64,000 nt of DNA from NCBI GenBank assembly GCA_020849625.1, contig JADLFV010000097.1:50160-114159 (forward strand), written 5' to 3'. The position numbers were made by a program, and so were the translations under genes. Positions within the stretch are counted from its first letter, which is position 1, and each line of letters begins with the position of its first letter. The notes under the pieces were generated by a model. The model was given only the letters and a program-made list of their open reading frames with translations. It ran no database searches and was not told where the DNA came from. Source of the stretch: Phycisphaeraceae bacterium. GTDB taxonomy: Bacteria; Planctomycetota; Phycisphaerae; Phycisphaerales; Phycisphaeraceae. Shown piece by piece: positions 8,636-16,278 of the stretch.

Positions 8636-9958
8636 ATGAAATTCGGCCTGATCGCCATGAGCGGCATCCGTGTCTGCGACAGCGAACTGCTGGCGCTGGG
8701 CCTGACCTTGCCCGGCTTTGTGGAGCGCAGCAAAACCATCGCCTCTCTGCCCAGCCTGGGCCTGCTCACATTGGCGGGCATGACACCGAAACAGCACGAG
8801 GTCTGTTACCGCGAGGTCGATCAGTTGCCGGGCGACAACATGGAAGATTTCGACATGGTGGCCATCAGCACCTTCACCGCCCAGGCCCCGGAGGCTTACG
8901 AGCTGGCGGACCGCTATCGGGCGCAGGGCGTGCCCGTGGTGATGGGGGGTCTGCACGTGACCTGCATGGCGGATGAAGCGCAAGAGCATTGCGATGCGGT
9001 GGTGCTGGGCCAGGGCGAGCCGGTATGGCTGGACGTGCTGGCCGATGCCGAGTGGGGTAAGCTGCAATCGATCTACGACGCGCGACAAATCACATTCGAT
9101 CTGGCTGACGCGCCGATGCCCGCCTATGAACTGCTGGATGTCGATCGCTACAACCGCCTGACCGTGCAGGCCTCGCGCGGTTGTCCGTGGCGCTGCCAGT
9201 TCTGCGCCAGCTCCATCCTGCTGACTCCTCATTATCATCAGAAACCCGCTGAAAAAGTCCTGGCGGAAGTTGACCGCATCTGCGAGGTGTGGAAGCATCC
9301 GTTCATCGAGTTGACGGACGACAACGCCTTTGTCAATCGCCGCTACTGGAAGCAGCTCTTGCCGCGTCTGGCCGAGCGGCGGATCAAGTGGTTTGCCGAG
9401 ACCGACATCTCCGTGGCGGAGGATGAGCAACTGCTGGGCCTGCTGCGCGAAGCAGGTTGCGCGGAGGTGTTGATCGGCCTGGAAAGCCCCAGCGGTGCGG
9501 GACTTAACGGGCTGGAGATGCACAAGAACTGGAAGCAGCAGATGCAGCCGGACTACGAATCCGCCGTCCAGCGCATCCAATCGCACGGCATCCGCGTCAA
9601 TGGCTGTTTCATTCTCGGCCTCGACGGCCAGCAGAGCGATGTCTTTGACCAGGTCTTCGAGATGGCGGACCGCCTGGCGTTGTATGACGTGCAGATCACG
9701 CTGCCCACGCCGTTCCCCGGCACAGCCTTGTATGAGCAACTGCATCGTGAAGGACGTTTGCTGGAGAATCGACCGTGGCGGCGCTGCACATTGTTTGACG
9801 TGACGTTTCAGCCGTGCGGCATGAGCGTCGAGGATTTGCGTCACGGATTTCACGACCTGTCACGCCGGCTCTACGGACAGCAGTTCACCGACGATCGCCG
9901 GCGGCGCTTCAATCAACAGTTGCGGACCATACTGCGAGACAAAAGGAGCCGAGCATGA
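8636..9958 (+). CDS. B12-binding-domain radical SAM protein
   Basis: A 440-residue protein. The first 150 residues resemble the cobalamin-binding fold of this superfamily (SLGLLTLAGMTP, the MVAISTFTAQAPEAYELADRYR core, VVMGGLHVTCMADEA, VVLGQGEP). The radical SAM Cx3Cx2C cluster is C-P-W-R-C-Q-F-C in the segment ASRGCPWRCQFCASS, followed by the TIM-barrel pattern IELTDDNAFVNRRYW and ...VLIGLES. The reaction cannot be assigned: relatives methylate or rearrange lipids, hopanoids and antibiotics. ATG 8636 with AGAAGGGG upstream is preferred over GTG 8630. The stop overlaps the next start by ATGA. Confidence 0.88.
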   Translation: MKFGLIAMSGIRVCDSELLALGLTLPGFVERSKTIASLPSLGLLTLAGMTPKQHEVCYREVDQLPGDNMEDFDMVAISTFTAQAPEAYELADRYRAQGVPVVMGGLHVTCMADEAQEHCDAVVLGQGEPVWLDVLADAEWGKLQSIYDARQITFDLADAPMPAYELLDVDRYNRLTVQASRGCPWRCQFCASSILLTPHYHQKPAEKVLAEVDRICEVWKHPFIELTDDNAFVNRRYWKQLLPRLAERRIKWFAETDISVAEDEQLLGLLREAGCAEVLIGLESPSGAGLNGLEMHKNWKQQMQPDYESAVQRIQSHGIRVNGCFILGLDGQQSDVFDQVFEMADRLALYDVQITLPTPFPGTALYEQLHREGRLLENRPWRRCTLFDVTFQPCGMSVEDLRHGFHDLSRRLYGQQFTDDRRRRFNQQLRTILRDKRSRA

Positions 9959-10365
9959 ACAACCGCTTTGTGCTGGTGCGTATTCTGATGACCCTGGCGG
10001 GTATTTACGACGGCACACTGGGTGTGGCCTTTGTGTTCTTCACCGCCCGCACGTTCGATCTGATCCAGATGCCGCTGCCGGATCACTTGGGCTACGTGCA
10101 GTTCGCCGCCGCTTTGCTGATCGTGTTCGCTTTGATGTTCTTCGCCGTGGCGGCCAACCCGGTGCGCTACCTGGAGTTTGTGACAGCGGGCATGGGATTG
10201 AAAGTGTCATACATCGCGGTAGTCACTTACTACGGCCAGACGCAGGGGGTACCGCCGGTGTGGCTCTGGTTCGCCGCGGCGGATGGGCTGTGGCTGCTGC
10301 TGTTTATCGTGATCCGGGCGGCCATCCCGCGCGCGGTGGCCGTGCGGCCGCACGTGCCGGTTTGA
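9955..10365 (+). CDS. Small four-segment membrane protein coupled to the radical SAM gene
   Basis: A 136-residue hydrophobic protein with segments at about 8-30, 45-68, 73-92 and 101-121. The start ATG 9955 overlaps the radical SAM stop (ATGA), with AAAAGGAG 10 nt upstream, indicating translational coupling. I cannot name a family. The coupling suggests the two products act together, for instance with the membrane protein presenting a lipid or quinone-like substrate (inference only). It converges on the symporter gene with a 31-nt gap and no clear terminator. Confidence 0.72.
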   Translation: MNNRFVLVRILMTLAGIYDGTLGVAFVFFTARTFDLIQMPLPDHLGYVQFAAALLIVFALMFFAVAANPVRYLEFVTAGMGLKVSYIAVVTYYGQTQGVPPVWLWFAAADGLWLLLFIVIRAAIPRAVAVRPHVPV

Positions 10366-10396
10366 CGTCCGCGCTTGAAACCCCGCTGCCTATTTC

Positions 10397-11935
10397 CTAC
10401 TGCCTGCTCAGCCGATACAGCGTCAGTTGTTCGACGTTCTCCGGACGATGTCCACCGAACATCACGCTGGCCAGGTAACCGACGACGAACAGCACGAGGT
10501 GGCCGAAGAGTCCGATGAGGATCGGATTGAATTCGAAGTTGAAGCCCATGTCGAAGATGCGATGCGTCGGCTCGGTGCAGACGCCCCAGGAGGTAAACAG
10601 CAGGCAGGCGGCGATCCCGATGTAGCAGCCGCGACGGGTGGCGCGGGTGGTGAGGAAGCCCAGGTTGAACAGCCCGAGCACGCCGCCGGAGATGATGGCC
10701 GCGATGGTGACGCCGCGCTCCATGATGGAACTGGCGCCTTCGGTGGGAATCATGGCCAACCCGATCATGGCTGCAGCTGTACCGCAGGCGATGACCATCA
10801 GTCGGCCGAACAGCACGCGGGCCTTGTCCGACGATGAAGGCAAAAAGTTGACGAAGTAATCGGTGGTCAAGACGGTGGCCAGGCTGTTGAGGTCGGCGCT
10901 GATCGATGACATGGAAGCCGCCAACACGGCCGCCAGGATCAGCCCGATCACCCCGGCCGGCAGGTGATGCACGATGAAGTACGGCATCACATCGTCGGCC
11001 AGCCTGGGGCCGCTCTCACTGGACAGCGTGTAGTAACCGAACAGGCAGGCGCCGATGAACATGAAGGTGAGATAGATCGGCACGCACATCGCGGCATTGA
11101 CCATCACGCCCCGCCGGGCCTGCTGGTCGCTGCCGGCTATCAGGTAGCGCTGCACCATGTGCTGATCGCAGACGTAGCGCCGACTCCAGCCCACGGTGAA
11201 CGCCAGCAGGAAGATCCATTGCGTGGTGTTCTGCGTGTCAAACAAACTATTCCAGGACAGGTCGAACGAGCCAAGCGTGAACCGGCCCTGCTGCCAGGCT
11301 TCGCTGATCACCGCGCCGGGCGGGCCGACTTCCGTGGCGAAGATCAGGCGCAGCAGGATCAGGATCGCCCCGAAGATCAGCAGCACCCCCTGCGCCACAT
11401 CGGTCCACACCACCGCTTCGATTCCGCCGATCATGGTGTACGCGGCTGTGAAGGCGCCCAGGCTGAGGATGATCCAGTGCAGTTCCCAGCCGGTCATCAG
11501 CTTCAGGGGAATGGCGGTGGTCAGCAGGGTCACGCCCAGGTCGAAGATGCGGTCCGCCAGGAAGCCGATCGACGCATACATTCTTCCGCCCAGGCCGAAG
11601 CGCTGGCCGAGGTACTCGTACACGCTCATCTTCACCACGTGGCGATAGAAGGGAATGATGAAAATGCTGACGATCAGCAGCACCACCGGCAGGGTGAGGT
11701 GACCCAGCAGCAGGATCATGCCCTTCTGATAGACGGTGGCTGGATGCCCGACGAACGTGCCGCTGCCGATGAGCGTGGCCATCAGCGTGAACGCCACCAC
11801 CCACGTCGGCAGTCGCCGCCCCGCCAGGAAGTAGCCTTCACTGCTGCGTCCGCGGCGTGAGACATACAAGCCGATGCAGGCGATCACCGCCAGGTAAGCG
11901 ATCAATACCAGGTAGTCGGCAACGTGCAGGTTCAT
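10397..11935 (-). CDS. Sodium:solute symporter (SSS family)
   Basis: A 512-residue transporter with about 13 hydrophobic segments. It begins MNLHVADYLVLIAYLAVIAC and includes SSEGYFLAGRRLPTWVVAFTLMATLIGSGTFVGHPA and the sodium-site region of TM1/TM8 (AASMSSISADLNSLATV). The family imports sugars, sugar acids, sialic acid, proline and others with sodium. It is the last gene of a five-gene operon whose enzymes handle acid sugars, so an acid-sugar substrate is likely. ATG 11935 overlaps the upstream stop by 4 nt. Confidence 0.9.
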   Translation of the reverse strand: MNLHVADYLVLIAYLAVIACIGLYVSRRGRSSEGYFLAGRRLPTWVVAFTLMATLIGSGTFVGHPATVYQKGMILLLGHLTLPVVLLIVSIFIIPFYRHVVKMSVYEYLGQRFGLGGRMYASIGFLADRIFDLGVTLLTTAIPLKLMTGWELHWIILSLGAFTAAYTMIGGIEAVVWTDVAQGVLLIFGAILILLRLIFATEVGPPGAVISEAWQQGRFTLGSFDLSWNSLFDTQNTTQWIFLLAFTVGWSRRYVCDQHMVQRYLIAGSDQQARRGVMVNAAMCVPIYLTFMFIGACLFGYYTLSSESGPRLADDVMPYFIVHHLPAGVIGLILAAVLAASMSSISADLNSLATVLTTDYFVNFLPSSSDKARVLFGRLMVIACGTAAAMIGLAMIPTEGASSIMERGVTIAAIISGGVLGLFNLGFLTTRATRRGCYIGIAACLLFTSWGVCTEPTHRIFDMGFNFEFNPILIGLFGHLVLFVVGYLASVMFGGHRPENVEQLTLYRLSRQ

Positions 11936-13116
11936 GCGTTGGCTTTCAGGTGTATCGCTCGACCCAACAGTTCCCACAGCGAGGCTGGCCAGTGGTAACT
12001 GCCCGGCTTGAGCGTGATGCCGAACTTGCGCTCCTGCTCAAAGGCCAGGCGCACCACGCCGGGCGCCCATTCCCCGCTGACGCGAAAGGCCTGACCGCCC
12101 AGGGCATCCATCAAGGCCCCGGCCGTCGTGCCCCCGCTGACCAGCACCTCGTCCAGCGCGTGCCGGCCGAGCACTTCGCTCACCACCCGGGCCAGCAGCG
12201 GCGCTAACTCTCCCGACTGCATCGCATCCGTCAGATACCGCGCCGGCGTTGTCACCACCACGCCGCCCCCGGAAGAAAGCGATTCGAGAATTTCATGGCG
12301 CCACGCTTCAATCCAACGCTCGCGCTGCGAATCGGTCCGCGGCAGGGGCAGCGGCATGCTGCGAACCGGTAATCCCAGGGCGCCAGCCCGTTCGGCGGCA
12401 TGGCGGTCCGCCTCCGCGGTGCTCCCGCACAACATCAGACACGAAGCGAACGGCCAACGCCGCTCCCCGCGCGGCATGCCCTGTTTCGTCCGCATCAGCA
12501 GCGTCTCGAAAAACTCGCTTCCCCCGGCCGGCAGCGTGCGATCGTTCACCCACGTTGCCAGTTGCACCAGATGGCGATCGGTGCCCGCATCGGCGGTGAT
12601 CAGACCGCTGCTCGGCGGCGGCTGGCCCACCGCCAGGTGCGTGACACGCTGCGGATCGTCGGGTGACAGACGTTCCCGGATGTCCGAAGTTTTCGCTGGA
12701 TGATCCGGGTCGCGGCCAAACTCGCTTCGATGCAGCGGCACGCCGCCGACGCTGTAGGTGCCTCGACTCACCACGCGCCCGCGCGATGGATTCTGCGGCA
12801 CCAGCAGCACGCGCTGCAACCCCAGGGCCGCCTGCGCCGCTTCCAGCTCCGCCCGCACCGGTCCGCGCAGGACCGAGTCGGTTTTCTTGTAAATCCAATC
12901 GAAGCTGTTGACGGGACACTCCGCCAGCATTCGCCGGATGGTGTCACCGGCCGCCTGCGGATTGAGCCGGCGGGTGTCGCTGTCGATCACCAGCATCTGA
13001 GCGAAGATGGGCTGATAGTCGCGGCGCAGCAGCGCGGTGTCATAGCCGTAACGTCGGCCGATGCCGGCGATCTCCGCCGCGCCGGTCAGATCGTCTGCGA
13101 TGACCAGGATGGTCAT
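11932..13116 (-). CDS. Four-carbon acid sugar kinase family protein (DUF1537/DtnK-OtnK-like)
   Basis: A 394-residue two-domain kinase. The N-terminal substrate-binding domain begins MTILVIADDLTGAAEIAG and includes YKKTDSVLRGPVRAELEAA and PQNPSRGR. The C-terminal nucleotide-binding domain contains the glycine-rich LVSGGTTAGALMDALG loop and a C-terminal LKPGSYHWP. Characterised members phosphorylate D-threonate, L-threonate or D-erythronate at the 4-position. It overlaps both neighbours by ATGA and sits next to a PdxA2-type enzyme, the known functional partner. The exact stereoisomer cannot be told. Confidence 0.87.
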   Translation of the reverse strand: MTILVIADDLTGAAEIAGIGRRYGYDTALLRRDYQPIFAQMLVIDSDTRRLNPQAAGDTIRRMLAECPVNSFDWIYKKTDSVLRGPVRAELEAAQAALGLQRVLLVPQNPSRGRVVSRGTYSVGGVPLHRSEFGRDPDHPAKTSDIRERLSPDDPQRVTHLAVGQPPPSSGLITADAGTDRHLVQLATWVNDRTLPAGGSEFFETLLMRTKQGMPRGERRWPFASCLMLCGSTAEADRHAAERAGALGLPVRSMPLPLPRTDSQRERWIEAWRHEILESLSSGGGVVVTTPARYLTDAMQSGELAPLLARVVSEVLGRHALDEVLVSGGTTAGALMDALGGQAFRVSGEWAPGVVRLAFEQERKFGITLKPGSYHWPASLWELLGRAIHLKANA

Positions 13117-14153
13117 GTCGCGGCCGCTCCTTTGGCTAAACGCGCCGCATAATCGATCGCTTCGATCATGCTCTGCTCACTGGCGATGCCGCGGCCGGCC
13201 AGATCAAAGGCGGTGCCGTGATCGACGCTGGTGCGGATGATGGGCAGACCCAGGGTGATGTTGATGCCGCGGACCGAGTTCCATCTCTGCCGCTTGCCGT
13301 CGTAGTGGAAGCCCTGCAATTTCACGGGGATGTGTCCCTGGTCGTGATACATGGCCACGCACACATCATAAACCCCGGTGATGGCTCGCGGGTAAAACGT
13401 GTCGGGCGGGAAGGGGCCTTGCACGTCGTAGCCTTTCTGCCGGGCCTGCTCGATGGCGGGTTGGATGGCCAGTTCTTCCTCGTCGCCGAACAGGCCGCCG
13501 TCGCCGGCATGCGGGTTCAATCCCGCCACGCCGATCTTCGGTTGTGGCACGCCCAGGCGCTGCAGGGCCTCGTGGGCCAGATCGATCACCTCCAGCACGC
13601 GCCTGATCGTCACCGCATCGCAGGCTTTGCGCAGCGACACGTGCGTGGAAACATGCACCACGCGAAAATGACCCTCCGCCAGCATCATGGCGCAGCGCGG
13701 CGAGCCGGTGAAGTGAGCGAAGATTTCGGTGTGACCGGGAAAGTCGTGCCCGCCCAGGCGCAGGGCTTCCTTGTGCAGCGGGCCGGTGACCACGGCCGCG
13801 ATCTGTCTTTTCATGGCTGCTTCAATGGCGGTGGTGACCGCCACGAAAGCCGCGTGCCCCGCTGCCGGAGAAACCTTGCCGAAGGTCACGTTTGTCAGGT
13901 CGAGGCCCGGCAGTTGAAACACGTCGATGGCGCCGAAGGTTCCCTTGGCTTGAGACAAGTCGCTGATTGGATGCACGGTCGCATCAACGCCGCAGAGGCG
14001 CACCGCCTGCCGCAGCAGATCGGCGTCGGCGTAGCACACCGGCCGGCACAGATCGTAGATCCGTGGTTGTGCCAGGGCCTTGACCGCGATTTCAGGACCC
14101 ACGCCCGCCGGATCGCCCATGGTGATCCCGACCAGGGGTCGGGCTGCGCTCAT
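13113..14153 (-). CDS. PdxA-family 4-phospho-acid-sugar dehydrogenase (PdxA2-like)
   Basis: A 346-residue protein starting PLVGITMGDPAGVGPEIAVKAL, with the metal/substrate residues in GHTEIFA, VSTHVSLRKACDAV, GLNPHAGDGGLFGDEE, DVCVAMYHDQGHIPVK and the C-terminal TSVDHGTAFDLAG. These are hallmarks of PdxA. Beside a DUF1537 kinase, the PdxA2 subgroup oxidatively decarboxylates 4-phospho-D-threonate or erythronate to dihydroxyacetone phosphate, rather than making pyridoxal phosphate. It is translationally coupled (ATGA) at both ends. Confidence 0.88.
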   Translation of the reverse strand: MSAARPLVGITMGDPAGVGPEIAVKALAQPRIYDLCRPVCYADADLLRQAVRLCGVDATVHPISDLSQAKGTFGAIDVFQLPGLDLTNVTFGKVSPAAGHAAFVAVTTAIEAAMKRQIAAVVTGPLHKEALRLGGHDFPGHTEIFAHFTGSPRCAMMLAEGHFRVVHVSTHVSLRKACDAVTIRRVLEVIDLAHEALQRLGVPQPKIGVAGLNPHAGDGGLFGDEEELAIQPAIEQARQKGYDVQGPFPPDTFYPRAITGVYDVCVAMYHDQGHIPVKLQGFHYDGKRQRWNSVRGINITLGLPIIRTSVDHGTAFDLAGRGIASEQSMIEAIDYAARLAKGAAAT

Positions 14154-15025
14154 GCCGGCTCTCCCATCGGCTCAGTGGCGGAAACCGCGGCGAAGGCGGT
14201 CGGGCCGCACAAGCCCTTGCTCGCCATCAGTTGCTTGAGCGCCGCCAGCGATTCATCCAACTGTCGGCCGTACTGATACTGGGCTGAAAGCTGATTGGTG
14301 TGTAACTGGATGCGGTCCACCTGGTCCCAGTTGCCCGCCAATGCCGCGCGGATCATGTCCATGTACGGTTGCGGGAACAGGTTGGCCGTGCTGGGCACCA
14401 GCCCCGCCGCCCCGCGCTTGAGGCCCAATGCCGAAAGCCGGGCACAACCGATCAGCACGCGGAAATCCTGCCGGCCCTGCAAACGCTCCAGCAGTTGCGC
14501 GACATGCGTCGCATCGTTCTTCGAGTCCTTCAGAGCCACGATGTTGGGGTGCCGGCTGAGTCTTTCCACCATGTCGATGGGGATCGACACGCCGGTGATG
14601 CGCGGCATGTTGTACATCACCAGGGGCAATGGAATCAGCTCGGCCAGTTGCAGGAAGTAGGCCTCCAGGATCGGGCCGGCGTCGGATAGGTTCGTGGGCG
14701 GATGGGCGACGGCGAAATCGGCGCCCAGGCGGTGATACTCATTGGCGGCCTGCACCGCGGCGCTGGCATCGTTGTCGGAGATGCCCACGTACAGCGCGCA
14801 GCGACCGTGCGTCAGCGGGGCCACCGTTTCGACCAGCAGGCGCTTTTCACGGAGCTGCAAGCGGCGGGCTTCGCCGGTCGTGCCCAGAATGAAGATGCCG
14901 TTGACCGGCACGGCCAGCAGGTGCTCCACGATCTGATGGACCGCCCGCGCGTCAATTTGAAAATCACTGGTCAGGGGGCTGACCATGGGAACCACCAGAC
15001 CTTCGGTGACCAGCGAACCACTCAT
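14150..15025 (-). CDS. Dihydrodipicolinate synthase/N-acetylneuraminate lyase family aldolase
   Basis: A 291-residue (beta/alpha)8 class I aldolase. It has the substrate-carboxylate loop GTTGEARRLQLREK, the catalytic tyrosine in LVMYNMPRITG and the Schiff-base lysine in IVALKDSKND. Family members split or condense pyruvate-derived keto acids (dihydrodipicolinate, sialic acid, 2-keto-3-deoxy acids). Its operon partners argue for a catabolic keto-deoxy-acid lyase rather than lysine synthesis. ATG 15025 (MSGSLVTEGL) overlaps the upstream stop; a much longer upstream extension in the same frame is out of family register. Confidence 0.87.
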   Translation of the reverse strand: MSGSLVTEGLVVPMVSPLTSDFQIDARAVHQIVEHLLAVPVNGIFILGTTGEARRLQLREKRLLVETVAPLTHGRCALYVGISDNDASAAVQAANEYHRLGADFAVAHPPTNLSDAGPILEAYFLQLAELIPLPLVMYNMPRITGVSIPIDMVERLSRHPNIVALKDSKNDATHVAQLLERLQGRQDFRVLIGCARLSALGLKRGAAGLVPSTANLFPQPYMDMIRAALAGNWDQVDRIQLHTNQLSAQYQYGRQLDESLAALKQLMASKGLCGPTAFAAVSATEPMGEPA

Positions 15026-16194
15026 CCTGCAAACGCCTTTCGATAAATCTGCTCCGCGTCGCTGAGACTGACGTGGCGGACATTGCGCACCAGCAGTCGC
15101 TGCACGGTCAGGGCCGAGGCCGCCAGACGCCCGATCACCTCGCGCGGCACGTCGAGTTGCGACAGACTGCGCGGGATGCCGCAAACGCGGCAGAGTTCGG
15201 CCAGACGCGCGATGCCAGCCTGCGCGACGGTTTCATCATCGCCATCCGTGATGCCAAGTGCCCGGGCGATGGCGGCATAGCGCTGCGGGGCCGCGGGCAG
15301 GTTGAACGCCAGCACGTGCGGCAGCAGCAACGCGTTGGCGACGCCGTGTGGCACGTGAAACTCACCGCCCAGCGGATATGACAGCGCATGCACCGCGCCG
15401 GTGTTGACCGGCCCCAGGCACATGCCGCCGTACAGACTGCCCAGGGCCATGGCGCTGCGGGCTTCGAGGTCGTCGCCGTCACGGTAGGCTCTCTCCAGTT
15501 GCCTGCCGATCAGGCGAACGCCCTCGAGTGCGAACGTATCAAACAGTGGATGAGCGAAGCGATTGGCGTAGGCTTCGATGCAATGGGTCAGCGCATCGAG
15601 GCCGGTGGCGGCTGTCAGGTGGGCCGGCATGCTCACCGTCAACCGCGGATCAACATACGCGGCATCGGGCACCAGCCAGCGACTGACCACGCCCTTCTTC
15701 AGTTGCTCACGTTCATCGAGCAGAATGGCGTTGGGCGAAACTTCGCTGCCCGTCCCGGCCGTGGTGGGCACGCAGGTCAGGTAAATGTCGCGCCGGGTGA
15801 GGCGATCGGCTCCGAACACGTCGTCGATCGATTGCCCGCCGCTGAGCATGGCAGCCAGCAGCTTGGCCAGGTCCAGCACACTGCCGCCGCCGACCCCCAC
15901 CACGGCATCGGCGTTGAAACCGCGCAGGGCTTTCGCCGCGGCCTCGAAGTCAGCGATGGTCGGCTCACGGTCCCGCGGCTGATAGGCCTCCACGGCCGCA
16001 TCCCGGGCCGCCAGCGCCACGCGCAGATCATCGCACACGCCCGCGACACCGCCGCAACTGACCAGCAGCACACGGCCATATCCCGCGCTGACCAGATCGC
16101 CCGCCAGATCCTTGATGCAATCGACACCGAAGCGAATCCGCGGCGGAAGACGCAGGTCGACCGTGCTCACTTGCTGGATCATCTCAACGGTCAT
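15022..16194 (-). CDS. Iron-containing (group III) alcohol dehydrogenase
   Basis: A 390-residue protein with the NAD-binding GVGGGSVLDLAK motif, TTAGTGSEVSPNAIL and the four metal ligands seen in FucO-like enzymes: Asp and His in GLDALTHCIEAY, then two His 14 apart in VHALSYPLGGEFHVPHGVANALLLPH. These enzymes interconvert short hydroxy-aldehydes and alcohols. As first gene of the five-gene operon it probably reduces an aldehyde released by the neighbouring lyase, or oxidises the starting alditol (inference). Only 84 nt separates it from the secreted protein gene upstream, so the operon may start further up. Confidence 0.9.
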   Translation of the reverse strand: MTVEMIQQVSTVDLRLPPRIRFGVDCIKDLAGDLVSAGYGRVLLVSCGGVAGVCDDLRVALAARDAAVEAYQPRDREPTIADFEAAAKALRGFNADAVVGVGGGSVLDLAKLLAAMLSGGQSIDDVFGADRLTRRDIYLTCVPTTAGTGSEVSPNAILLDEREQLKKGVVSRWLVPDAAYVDPRLTVSMPAHLTAATGLDALTHCIEAYANRFAHPLFDTFALEGVRLIGRQLERAYRDGDDLEARSAMALGSLYGGMCLGPVNTGAVHALSYPLGGEFHVPHGVANALLLPHVLAFNLPAAPQRYAAIARALGITDGDDETVAQAGIARLAELCRVCGIPRSLSQLDVPREVIGRLAASALTVQRLLVRNVRHVSLSDAEQIYRKAFAG

Positions 16195-16278
16195 ACACGG
16201 TCAGCCTTTTCCCATCTCAACTCGCCTGCGGCCCGCTGTGCACGTATCACAAGCGGCGCCTCGCCGCGGTGTCTTGAA

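Noticed and set aside
8084..9853. A 589-codon open frame on the strand opposite the ABC transporter and radical SAM genes
   Set aside because: It lies antisense to two genes with complete catalytic motifs, has no domain pattern and consists of His/Arg/Gln-rich residues typical of reading GC-rich genes backwards.
14150..15025. Lysine-biosynthetic dihydrodipicolinate synthase
   Set aside because: The gene is translationally coupled to catabolic acid-sugar enzymes and a symporter; the family is broad, so only the aldolase fold is claimed.
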